From: Spirochaetes bacterium RBG_16_67_19 | Lineage (GTDB): Bacteria; Spirochaetota; Spirochaetia; SZUA-6; DRHE01 | Direction: 5' to 3' | Length of the DNA stretch: 5,916 nt | NCBI GenBank assembly: GCA_001829505.1 | Contig: MIBK01000097.1 | Span: 1 to 5,916, forward strand | Shown: positions 1-5,732 of the stretch, piece by piece | Position numbering within the stretch: the first letter of the stretch is position 1 | Layout of the letters: every line of letters starts with the position of its first letter | Translations under genes and position numbers: made by a program | Notes under the pieces: model-generated | The model's database searches: none | What the model was told of the DNA's origin: nothing | The model's input: the letters and a program-made list of their open reading frames with translations, nothing else

Positions 1-18
1 TGGAATCGACAGTTGCTG

Positions 19-47
19 TGGACAGATGGTCGCAAACCTGCTGAAAT
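19..47 (+). promoter_or_regulatory. Possible sigma70-type promoter for rpiA
   Basis: TGGACA at 19-24 matches five of six bases of the -35 consensus. TGAAAT at 42-47 matches four of six of the -10 consensus, and the spacer is exactly 17 bases. Transcription would start around 53-55, only a few bases before the rpiA ATG at 58, giving an almost leaderless mRNA. That fits the lack of any Shine-Dalgarno there. Only 57 bases of upstream sequence are visible, so an upstream gene in the same transcript cannot be excluded. The sigma factor consensus of this organism is assumed. Confidence 0.35.
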
Positions 48-57
48 ACCCATAGCC

Positions 58-771
58 ATGGATTCGGGGGCGATCAAGCGCCAGGTCGGAAGGCAGGCCG
101 CGGAGGAGCTGGTAGCCAGCGGCATGAAGCTGGGTCTGGGCACGGGCTCCACCGCCATCGAGGCGGTGCGGCGGATCGGGGAGCTGGTGCGCGAAGGGGC
201 ACTGCGCGACCTGAAGGTGGTGCCCACCAGCTTCCAGACCGAGGTGGCCTGCCGGGAGCTGGGCATCTCCCTGTGGTCCCTCAACGATCCGCTGATCGCC
301 GGGCGCCTGGATCTGACCATCGACGGGGCCGACGAGGTGGACCCCGCCTGGCGCCTGATCAAGGGCGGAGGGGCGGCCATGCTGATCGAGAAGATCGTGG
401 CCCACGCCTCGCGGGACTACGCCATCATCGTGGACAGCTCCAAGATCGTCGGACGGCTGGGCGAGAAAGCGCCGGTGCCGGTGGAGCTGGTGCCCGAGGC
501 CCTGCTCACCGTGAGCAGGGCCCTGGAGGCGCTGGGCGGGGTCCCCGCGCTGCGCATGGCCAAAATGAAGGACGGGCCGGTGATCACCGACCACGGCAAC
601 TTCGTCCTGGACGTCCGTTTCCCCGCCGCTTTCGACCCGCCGGCGATGGAGCGCGAGCTGGCCCTGATTCCCGGGTTGCTGGCCCACGGGATCTTCACCC
701 GCCCGGTAACCAGCCTGCTGGTCGGTTGGCCGGACGGGCGCATCCAGCACAAAGGCGAACCCGACATTTGA
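58..771 (+). CDS. rpiA: Ribose-5-phosphate isomerase A
   Basis: This cytoplasmic enzyme interconverts ribose 5-phosphate and ribulose 5-phosphate in the non-oxidative pentose phosphate pathway, supplying ribose for nucleotides. The 237-residue product is slightly longer than E. coli RpiA (219). It shows the phosphate-binding GLGTGST (26-32), DGADEVD (89-95) and KGGGAAMLIEK (102-112). By alignment with E. coli, Asp89, Asp92, Lys102 and catalytic Glu111 match Asp81, Asp84, Lys94 and Glu103, so all key residues are present. The C-terminal GIFTRPVTSLLVG (211-223) is also typical. The ATG at 58 is chosen because it begins the normal RpiA N-terminus; the in-frame TTG at 13 would add 15 residues unlike the family. 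There is no Shine-Dalgarno before 58. The gene is first of a four-gene co-directional run, with panB 31 bases downstream. The family call is very secure; the exact start is less so. Confidence 0.96.
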   Translation: MDSGAIKRQVGRQAAEELVASGMKLGLGTGSTAIEAVRRIGELVREGALRDLKVVPTSFQTEVACRELGISLWSLNDPLIAGRLDLTIDGADEVDPAWRLIKGGGAAMLIEKIVAHASRDYAIIVDSSKIVGRLGEKAPVPVELVPEALLTVSRALEALGGVPALRMAKMKDGPVITDHGNFVLDVRFPAAFDPPAMERELALIPGLLAHGIFTRPVTSLLVGWPDGRIQHKGEPDI

Positions 772-780
772 CAGCCCGTC

Positions 781-801
781 CCCCCCGGATTAGCCTGGGG
801 G
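781..801 (+). promoter_or_regulatory. Hairpin between rpiA and panB, next to the panB start
   Basis: Bases 781-788 (CCCCCCGG) can pair with 794-801 (CCTGGGGG) around the five-base loop ATTAG. This gives seven G-C pairs with one internal C/T mismatch (786 with 796). The 3' arm ends one base before the panB ATG and contains the only G-rich tract near it, which lies too close to the start for a normal Shine-Dalgarno. No U tract follows, so it is not an intrinsic terminator. It could dampen panB translation or mark an mRNA processing point. Alternatively it may be a chance result of GC-rich sequence. The pairing is seen; any role is inference. Confidence 0.35.
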
Positions 802-802
802 T

Positions 803-1666
803 ATGGACGCGAAAAAGAAACTCTCGATCCACGAGCTGGCGAAGATGAAGCGCGAAGGGCGCAAGATCGCCTGGCTCACCGCCTACGACTACCCTACCGC
901 CCGCTTCGCGGAAGAGGCCGGGCTGGACCTGCTGCTGGTGGGGGACTCGCTGGGCATGTGCGTGTACGGCTACGAGGGCACGGTGCCGGTGACCATGGAG
1001 CAGTGCATCGTGCACTGCCAGGCGGTGCGCCGCGGGGCGCCCAACACCTTCGTGATCGGGGACATGCCTTTCATGAGCTACCAGCAAAGCGACCAGGACG
1101 CCGTGGCCAACGCGGGCCGCTTCCTCAAGGAGGCCATGGTCGACGCCATCAAGCTGGAGGGCGGCAGGAGGGTCATCAGCCGCATCCGGGCCATCCTGGA
1201 CGCCGGGATGGTGGTCTGCGGGCACATCGGCCTGACCCCGCAGAGCTCCGGGCAGTTGGGCGGGCACAAGGCCCAGGGGCGCACCACGGAGTCGGCCCGG
1301 GCGCTGATCGAGGACGCGCTGGCCATCGAGGAGGCCGGGGCCCAGTTCCTGCTGCTGGAGGCCGTGCCCCCGGAAGTGGCCGGCTTCATCGCCCGCCGCT
1401 TGAGCATTCCCGTGTACGGCATCGGCGCGGGCCCGGAATGCGACGGGCAGCTGCTGATCGTCTCCGACCTGATCGGCCAGTTCCAGGCCTTCACCCCGAA
1501 GTTCGTGAAGAAGTACGCGGACGTGGCCGGGGTGGTCACCGCCGCCATGAAGGCCTACACGGCGGACGTGAGGAAAGGAGCCTTCCCGGCCGAAGAGCAC
1601 TGCTACCACATGCTGGAGGGAGAGGAAGCCGGCTTCCGGGAGCTGGAAAGGAAGTACGGCAAATGA
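803..1666 (+). CDS. panB: 3-methyl-2-oxobutanoate hydroxymethyltransferase
   Basis: PanB transfers a hydroxymethyl group from 5,10-methylenetetrahydrofolate to 2-ketoisovalerate, giving ketopantoate, the first committed step of pantothenate and CoA synthesis. The 287-residue protein is a complete member of this Mg-dependent (beta/alpha)8 barrel family. Visible landmarks are TAYDYPTA (26-33), VGDSLGM (46-52), IGDMPF (85-90), KLEGG (117-121), GHIGLTPQS (140-148), LLEAVP (184-189) and GIGAG (206-210). Metal ligands Asp48, Asp87 and Glu119 and catalytic Glu186 correspond to E. coli Asp45, Asp84, Glu114 and Glu181. After the family's usual PxEEH end (262-266) there is a charged tail of about 20 residues absent from the 264-residue E. 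coli enzyme. The ATG at 803 gives the normal N-terminus, though its ribosome site is poor. The stop overlaps the next gene's start as ATGA. panC, panD and panE are not in the window. Confidence 0.97.
   Translation: MDAKKKLSIHELAKMKREGRKIAWLTAYDYPTARFAEEAGLDLLLVGDSLGMCVYGYEGTVPVTMEQCIVHCQAVRRGAPNTFVIGDMPFMSYQQSDQDAVANAGRFLKEAMVDAIKLEGGRRVISRIRAILDAGMVVCGHIGLTPQSSGQLGGHKAQGRTTESARALIEDALAIEEAGAQFLLLEAVPPEVAGFIARRLSIPVYGIGAGPECDGQLLIVSDLIGQFQAFTPKFVKKYADVAGVVTAAMKAYTADVRKGAFPAEEHCYHMLEGEEAGFRELERKYGK
1648..1654 (+). promoter_or_regulatory. Ribosome binding site for the gene at 1663
   Basis: AAGGAAG lies eight bases before the ATG at 1663, inside the 3' end of panB. It supports starting the downstream reading frame at the ATGA overlap. 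The same frame stays open back to 958, and this site argues against the long upstream extension. Confidence 0.7.
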
Positions 1667-2970
1667 GCGCCGCGCGCGGAAGCCGGACCCTGCGCCGGAA
1701 GCTGGCGATCGAGGGCCGGCGCCTCAAGGAGCTGAACCGTTACCTGCTGGACCCGGACAACCCGCTGGTGAACCGCCTACTGGCGGTCGTCGAACGCTTC
1801 GGCGGGCCGCGGGCCATCAATGCCCAGGCGGCGGAGGGCGGCAAGCCCGAGAACCTGCGCGCCCGCCTGAAGGAATGCGGCTCGCCCTACCTGCCGGACC
1901 TGGATTGGCTGCAGGCGCAACGGGACGCCGGAGCTTTCCTGCCCCTGGCGGAGTACTATCGAAAGATCCGCGGCCTGCCCGTCGCCGCCCCGCCTGGCGC
2001 CCCCACCGGGGTGCGGGAAGCGCGGGCCGTGACCCTGGAGATCAGCGCCCTGCAGTACTTCCCCTGGCTGATCGCGGAAGCCCGCCAGGCCATCGAGCGC
2101 CGGGAGCTCATGCCCGGGCGCTTCATCCGCGTGCGGCGCATGGCCGAGCAGGTGGAGGACCAGGGGGACACCCTGGCGGTGGCCGCGGCCATGCGCATCG
2201 CGGGAGCCAGCTACGTGGAGACCCTGGACACCAAGGGCACCGACGGCTCCAACGTGCACCTGGGCGGACCGGAAACCATCACCGGCTACTTCGGCGGCAT
2301 CGGGCAGCCCAATGACTATCCCGTGAAGTGGATCGAGGAGTACCTGGGCTATTACACCCGCTACGGCGTGCGCCAGGTGCTGAACATCAACCCCGGCACC
2401 GTGCTGGCCGCCTACCTGCTGCACAAGCTGGGCGTGGACTGCGAGTTCAAGATCTCCGTGTTCATGGGCAACGACAACCCCTACTCCGTGCTCTGGACCC
2501 TGCTCACCGCGCGCCTGTTCTCCCGGCCCGACGGATCCACGAGCCTGATCGGCTTCAACTTCTCCAACTCGGTGAACGCGGACACCATCCGGGACTGTGA
2601 CCGGGTGCGCGGCGCGCTGGGCCTCACCGCCCAAGTGCGCTTCGAGCACCACATCACCGAGACCTACAAGTCCATCGTGCGCCAGCCCTACCTGCGCCGC
2701 GAGGAGCTGGTGGAGGTGGCCCGCACGGTGCCCAACATCTCCGCCAAGCACGAGGGCGGGGACCCGGAGGTGGAGGCCGGGCGCGAGCACCCCAGCGACG
2801 ACCTGGACTACTTCCTGCCCAAGGCGGACATCGAGGCCCGGGGGCTCATGCCGGCCCTGCTGGACAATTACCTGGACAAGCACCAGGCCGTCAACCGCAC
2901 CGCCGAGGCGCTGGTGCGCGACGGCACCGGGGTGGTGGCCGCCCCGCTGCTGCACGGAAGAGGGGTTTAG
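1663..2970 (+). CDS. Uncharacterised protein, probable (beta/alpha)-barrel enzyme
   Basis: I do not recognise this 435-residue protein. It has no signal peptide or membrane segment, so it is probably cytoplasmic. Residues 1-120 are basic, helix-rich and end in a Pro/Ala/Gly linker (about 106-120). From about 120 to 365, short hydrophobic strands alternate with helices: 153-160, 183-192, 236-245, 260-269, 292-304, 323-332 and 357-365. That rhythm suggests a TIM-type barrel. Motif-like segments sit at strand ends: TLDTKGTDGSNVHLGG (187-202), NINPGT (241-246), GNDNPYS (269-275), GFNFSNSVN (297-305), FEHHITETYKS (327-337) and SAKHEGGD (360-367). Glu328, His329, His330 and His363 could form a metal or acid-base site. 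The start is fixed by the ATGA overlap with panB and a good Shine-Dalgarno. The SDR gene follows after three bases, so the three are probably co-translated. A pantothenate-related role is only a guess from position. Coding status is secure; function is unknown. Confidence 0.9.
   Translation: MSAARGSRTLRRKLAIEGRRLKELNRYLLDPDNPLVNRLLAVVERFGGPRAINAQAAEGGKPENLRARLKECGSPYLPDLDWLQAQRDAGAFLPLAEYYRKIRGLPVAAPPGAPTGVREARAVTLEISALQYFPWLIAEARQAIERRELMPGRFIRVRRMAEQVEDQGDTLAVAAAMRIAGASYVETLDTKGTDGSNVHLGGPETITGYFGGIGQPNDYPVKWIEEYLGYYTRYGVRQVLNINPGTVLAAYLLHKLGVDCEFKISVFMGNDNPYSVLWTLLTARLFSRPDGSTSLIGFNFSNSVNADTIRDCDRVRGALGLTAQVRFEHHITETYKSIVRQPYLRREELVEVARTVPNISAKHEGGDPEVEAGREHPSDDLDYFLPKADIEARGLMPALLDNYLDKHQAVNRTAEALVRDGTGVVAAPLLHGRGV
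2956..2965 (+). promoter_or_regulatory. Ribosome binding site for the SDR gene
   Basis: The purine run GGAAGAGGGG ends eight bases before the ATG at 2974 and lies within the last codons of the preceding gene. It supports this start and coupled translation of the two genes. Confidence 0.65.
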
Positions 2971-2973
2971 CGC

Positions 2974-3690
2974 ATGTCCCTGAAAAACCGTACGGCCGTC
3001 ATCAGCGGGGCGGGTGGCGAGGTGGCGGCGGTGTTGGCCCGGAACCTGGCCGCCCAGGGAGCCAACCTGGCCCTGCTGGGGAGAAACCCCGAAAAGCTGG
3101 AGGCCCTGCGCTCCGCGCTGGCCCTGCCGGAGGCCAGGGTCCTGGTCCAGGAAGCGGACCTTTCGGAGCCAGACGCGGCCGGCTCGGCGGCCGCGGCGGT
3201 GGCGGAGAAGTACGGGCGGGTGGACGCGCTGCTGCACCTGGCCGGCGGCTGGACGGGCGGCAAGACGCTGCTGGAGGCCGCCCCCGGGGACTTGCAGTCG
3301 ATGCTCGAGCAGCACGTCTGGACCTCCTTCCACGCCGTGCGGGCCTTCCTGCCGCTCCTGCTGGCCAACGGCTGGGGCCGGGTGATCATGATCGGCTCGC
3401 CTTTCGCCGCGAGGCCCAATGCCAGGGGCGGCCCCTACGCCATCGGCAAGGCCGGCCAGGAGGCGCTGCTGCTGGCCCTCTCGCAGGAGCTGCGCGGCAC
3501 GGGCGTCACGGCCAACCTGCTGCAGGCCCGGACCATCGACGCCACACGGGAGAAGCTCTCCGCCCCCACCGCGGCCAACGCCTTGTGGACGACCCCCGAG
3601 GAGCTGTCGGCCGCGGTCCTGTTCCTGCTGTCCGAGGAGGCCGGGACGATCAACGGGGCGAGGATTCCGCTGTTCGGCGCTTACGGCTGA
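2974..3690 (+). CDS. Short-chain dehydrogenase/reductase with dihydropteridine-reductase-like motifs
   Basis: This 238-residue Rossmann-fold oxidoreductase is soluble and of normal classical-SDR length. Catalytic Ser142, Tyr155 and Lys159 (YAIGK, 155-159) are present with standard spacing. Gly-Arg at 36-37 after the second strand suggests NADP(H). Two things are unusual. The cofactor loop reads SGAGGEVA (11-18) where TGxxxGxG is expected, so two of three glycines are replaced by Glu16 and Ala18. The NNAG region is replaced by LAGGWTGG (89-96), and the usual tetrad Asn by His114, followed by WTS (116-118). AGGW-x-GG and WTS recall quinonoid dihydropteridine reductase (QDPR) rather than FabG-type enzymes. 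The gene begins three bases after the unknown gene and is the last of the run. Its substrate is unknown. A pterin-like substrate is suggested by the motifs. A keto-acid such as ketopantoate is suggested only by nearby panB. Confidence 0.92.
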   Translation: MSLKNRTAVISGAGGEVAAVLARNLAAQGANLALLGRNPEKLEALRSALALPEARVLVQEADLSEPDAAGSAAAAVAEKYGRVDALLHLAGGWTGGKTLLEAAPGDLQSMLEQHVWTSFHAVRAFLPLLLANGWGRVIMIGSPFAARPNARGGPYAIGKAGQEALLLALSQELRGTGVTANLLQARTIDATREKLSAPTAANALWTTPEELSAAVLFLLSEEAGTINGARIPLFGAYG

Positions 3691-3714
3691 ACGGGGCCCG
3701 GAGGCCGATACCCA

Positions 3715-3744
3715 TTGCAGCGGGCCGGTACAAGAGTGTATGCT
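3715..3744 (+). promoter_or_regulatory. Possible promoter for the DUF981-like gene
   Basis: TTGCAG at 3715-3720 and TATGCT at 3739-3744 (four of six -10 bases) are separated by 18 bases in the only AT-enriched stretch of the window. AATACT at 3752-3757 is an alternative -10. The location between an operon end and a lone gene with a strong ribosome site makes a promoter likely. The exact elements are weak matches. Confidence 0.4.
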
Positions 3745-3762
3745 CTACTGAAATACTCATAT

Positions 3763-3768
3763 AGGAGG
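3763..3768 (+). promoter_or_regulatory. Strong Shine-Dalgarno for the membrane-protein gene
   Basis: A perfect AGGAGG is placed eight bases before the ATG at 3777. It is the best ribosome site in the window and fixes this start. It contrasts with the poor sites before rpiA and panB. Confidence 0.85.
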
Positions 3769-3776
3769 CGCGAGGT

Positions 3777-4361
3777 ATGTTCGTCGACTATCTGACCCTG
3801 ATGCTGATCAACCTGGTGGCCGGGCTGCTTCTCCTGGCCCTGCACCTGGTAGCCTTCATGGAACGCAGTCCGAAGAGGCTGGCGCCCGGCTTTCTCCTGA
3901 CCGGATTCATCGGCACGGCCGCCGGCCTGCACATGACCCTGTCCTGGCCGCTGCCGGGGGTCCATAACATCGCCTTCGGCGAAATGTCCCTGCTGTTCGG
4001 CGCGCTGTTCTTCTTCGCGGGGCTGGCGCTGCTGCGCGAATGGGACCTGCTGGGCCTGGGCATTTACGCGGTGCTGGCCGGCGTGGCCGCCGTGGTGGTT
4101 GGGGCGCGCATCCTGAACCTGGGCCTGACCAAGCAGCCCCTGGTGACCTTCCTGGGCTTCCTGCTTACCGGTGTCGGCGGCATACTCACCCTGCCGGCCT
4201 ACCTGCTGCACAAGAGCATTGCCTTCCGGGTGGTAGTCGCCTTGGTGCTGGTGGCCGGCGCGGCGATCTGGGCGCTCACCGCGTATGGCTCCTATTGGGT
4301 GCACCTGGAGAGCTTTGCGAAGTACTTCCCCGGAGGAGCCCCGCCCGCCCCGGCCCAATAG
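3777..4361 (+). CDS. Six-helix integral membrane protein, DUF981-like
   Basis: This 194-residue protein is strongly hydrophobic, with about six membrane helices at residues 5-27, 36-56, 68-86, 91-113, 122-144 and 148-172, then a short polar Pro/Ala-rich tail. Its layout, its size of about 200 residues and a loop reading WPLPGVHNIAFGE (57-69) resemble what I recall of the uncharacterised DUF981 membrane family. That assignment is from memory and moderate. No catalytic or transport motif is evident. Charged residues are few: Glu69, Glu88, Asp90 and Arg111 lie in or near helices and could matter. The strong AGGAGG and the AT-rich upstream region suggest it is transcribed alone, separate from the panB run. 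It converges with the glycosyltransferase gene, leaving 45 bases between the stops. The function is unknown. Confidence 0.88.
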   Translation: MFVDYLTLMLINLVAGLLLLALHLVAFMERSPKRLAPGFLLTGFIGTAAGLHMTLSWPLPGVHNIAFGEMSLLFGALFFFAGLALLREWDLLGLGIYAVLAGVAAVVVGARILNLGLTKQPLVTFLGFLLTGVGGILTLPAYLLHKSIAFRVVVALVLVAGAAIWALTAYGSYWVHLESFAKYFPGGAPPAPAQ

Positions 4362-4406
4362 GGTCCGCACCCAGGGACACCGCTGCGGGGAGGGGCCGCC
4401 CAGCCC
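4362..4406. other. Short convergent gap, no clear terminator
   Basis: These 45 bases separate two convergent stop codons. They contain small G/C palindromes, CCGCTGCGG at about 4380-4388 and GAGGG (4390-4394) pairing with CCCTC (4404-4408). Neither is followed by a T run on either strand, so no intrinsic terminator can be called. Confidence 0.5.
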
Positions 4407-5732
4407 TCAGCCTCCGGTTGCGGTAGTGTCCTGGCTCAGGCTCAGTGCGGTGCTGGCCCCGAAAAAGCCGGTGAGCAGGATGTTCAGCCCCCGGCGCAGG
4501 GACTGGAAGGAGAAGTGCTTCCGGGCCAGCTCGTAGTTCTTTTCCACCATGGCCCGACGCCGGTCCGCGTCCTGCAGGACCTGGCGTACCTCCTGCACCG
4601 CCCGCGGGGTGAGGAAGCCGTCGATAGCGATCACGTCGAAGCCCTTGGGCTCGATGTCCGTGATGTAGACCTCATAGCGGTTCACCAGCAGCGGCTTGCG
4701 GAAATACACCGCCTCCAGGAAGGCGTTGCCGAAGCCCTCGTACAGGCTGGGGTAGGTGATCAGGTCCATGTGCGGGTACACGTCCCACAGGGAGTACAGT
4801 TTCTTGCCGCCGCTGGTGAAGCGCCGGCTGTCGTGCAGTCGGTTCTGGATCAGGTACAGAGGCACCTCCTGCCGGCGGGCCGACTCCTTGATCCACTCCA
4901 GGTACTCCACCCCCTCGTCGGCGTGGGAATGCGAGATCAGCAGCTTCACCCCCGGCAGGCCCAGCATCTCGGCCAGGTAGATGGCCTGCTCGATGCCCTT
5001 GCGGGAGACCACCCGCGTGGGCTGCAGGATCAGCAGATCCTCGGCGGCGAAACCCAGGTCGGCGCGGAACTCGCGGTTGAAGTCGTCCAGCCTGCCTTCC
5101 TCGCGCTCGAAGTCGATCACGTTGTAAATCAGCTGCGAGGAAATGCTGCGATGGCCCGCCAGGTCGCGCTGCGCCCGCGAGTTGATCACTACGTGCCGGA
5201 TCGAGGGCAGGTCCGGCGGGAAGGCCATGTCCAGGATGTCCTTGACCGAGTTCAGCAGGAAGCGCGGCCGCTCCCAGTAGAAATCGTGGTGATGCCCGAT
5301 GGTGGGGATGCCGGTCTCGGCGATGAGCTCGGTCAGCGCCATACCCAGGGGCAGGTGCACCGGGATGGCCAGGGCATTCTCCGCCACCAGCAGGTCCAGG
5401 CCGAAGCGCTCCACGAACTCGTAGAGCCGGTTCTTGAGGTACTCCTTCATCCGGTGCAGGGTGTCGGTCACCTCCCGGCTGCGGGTGGAGTTGCCGAACA
5501 GGTCCCTCTCCAGCGCCAGGATGGCCGGGTGCCGGAAATAGGCCTCCGGCACCAGCAGGCTGCGCTCCGGGTCCGTGTCCAGCTCCCCGGCGAACCAGTA
5601 GCAGCGGTGGTGGAAACGCTCCAGCAGGGAGATCCACTTGGTCGTCTCCAGGGACACCCCGTCCAGCCCCTGGAAACGGGTGGAGACGAAACCGATGTGC
5701 AGCGCCCGGGAATTCCTTGCCTCAATCTCCAT
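4407..5732 (-). CDS. GT4-type retaining glycosyltransferase
   Basis: This 441-residue GT-B enzyme is predicted to transfer a sugar from a nucleotide-sugar donor with retention of configuration. The N-terminal acceptor domain begins with a strand, LHIGFVS (11-17), and a donor-phosphate loop variant, GLDGVSLE (22-29). A histidine-rich segment HHHDFYWERPRF (147-158) lies where GT4 enzymes carry their acceptor-site His. The C-terminal domain opens near 232. It has QPTRVVSRKG (237-246), giving the Arg240/Lys245 pair that contacts the donor diphosphate, and YEGFGNAFLE (331-340), the EX7E motif with Glu332 and Glu340. There is no signal peptide or membrane helix, so it is cytoplasmic. GAGG at 5740-5743 lies seven bases before the start, inside the upstream gene, which overlaps by 11 bases. 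The two are therefore one operon. Acceptor and sugar cannot be read from the sequence; a soluble glycoside, a lipid glycan or a polysaccharide are all possible. Confidence 0.93.
   Translation of the reverse strand: MEIEARNSRALHIGFVSTRFQGLDGVSLETTKWISLLERFHHRCYWFAGELDTDPERSLLVPEAYFRHPAILALERDLFGNSTRSREVTDTLHRMKEYLKNRLYEFVERFGLDLLVAENALAIPVHLPLGMALTELIAETGIPTIGHHHDFYWERPRFLLNSVKDILDMAFPPDLPSIRHVVINSRAQRDLAGHRSISSQLIYNVIDFEREEGRLDDFNREFRADLGFAAEDLLILQPTRVVSRKGIEQAIYLAEMLGLPGVKLLISHSHADEGVEYLEWIKESARRQEVPLYLIQNRLHDSRRFTSGGKKLYSLWDVYPHMDLITYPSLYEGFGNAFLEAVYFRKPLLVNRYEVYITDIEPKGFDVIAIDGFLTPRAVQEVRQVLQDADRRRAMVEKNYELARKHFSFQSLRRGLNILLTGFFGASTALSLSQDTTATGG

Larger units (their letters stand above)
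3691..3776 (+). other. Intergenic spacer between the SDR gene and the membrane-protein gene
   Basis: This 86-base gap is the longest in the window. Its first half is GC-rich with short self-complementary elements; for example GGCCCG near 3696-3701 can pair with CGGGCC at 3721-3726. There is no U tract, so no convincing intrinsic terminator ends the upstream operon. The second half, from about 3730, is clearly richer in A and T and holds the putative promoter and the Shine-Dalgarno of the next gene. No small reading frame looks convincing. Confidence 0.6.

Noticed and set aside
13..57. In-frame TTG start extending rpiA by 15 residues
   Set aside because: The added residues do not resemble RpiA, TTG is a weaker start, and the stretch overlaps the promoter-like elements. 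The ATG at 58 gives the normal N-terminus.
695..1609. Minus-strand 304-codon open frame opposite panB
   Set aside because: It is antisense to a certain panB gene, with low-complexity His/Gly/Ala/Arg composition and no recognisable motif.
958..1662. Open upstream extension (235 codons) of the unknown gene through panB
   Set aside because: The extension is an Arg/Gly/His/Pro-rich out-of-frame reading of panB. The ATGA start with its Shine-Dalgarno is far more plausible.
1777..3333. Minus-strand 518-codon open frame opposite the unknown gene and the SDR
   Set aside because: Its composition (Gly, His, Gln, Val and Arg runs) is typical of the antisense of GC-rich coding DNA, it shows no domain, and two well-supported genes occupy the other strand.
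3694..3726. GGCCCG/CGGGCC inverted repeat after the SDR gene as a terminator
   Set aside because: The stem is short, the loop is about 20 bases and no U tract follows, so it is not convincing as an intrinsic terminator.
3734..3761. Short inverted repeats (GAGT/ACTC, TATG/CATA) upstream of the DUF981-like gene as an operator
   Set aside because: Each arm is only four bases and the two pairs are not aligned with each other, so this is not above chance.
4390..4408. GAGGG/CCCTC hairpin in the convergent gap as a terminator
   Set aside because: It has only five pairs with a 9-base loop and no T run on either strand, which is expected by chance in such GC-rich DNA.
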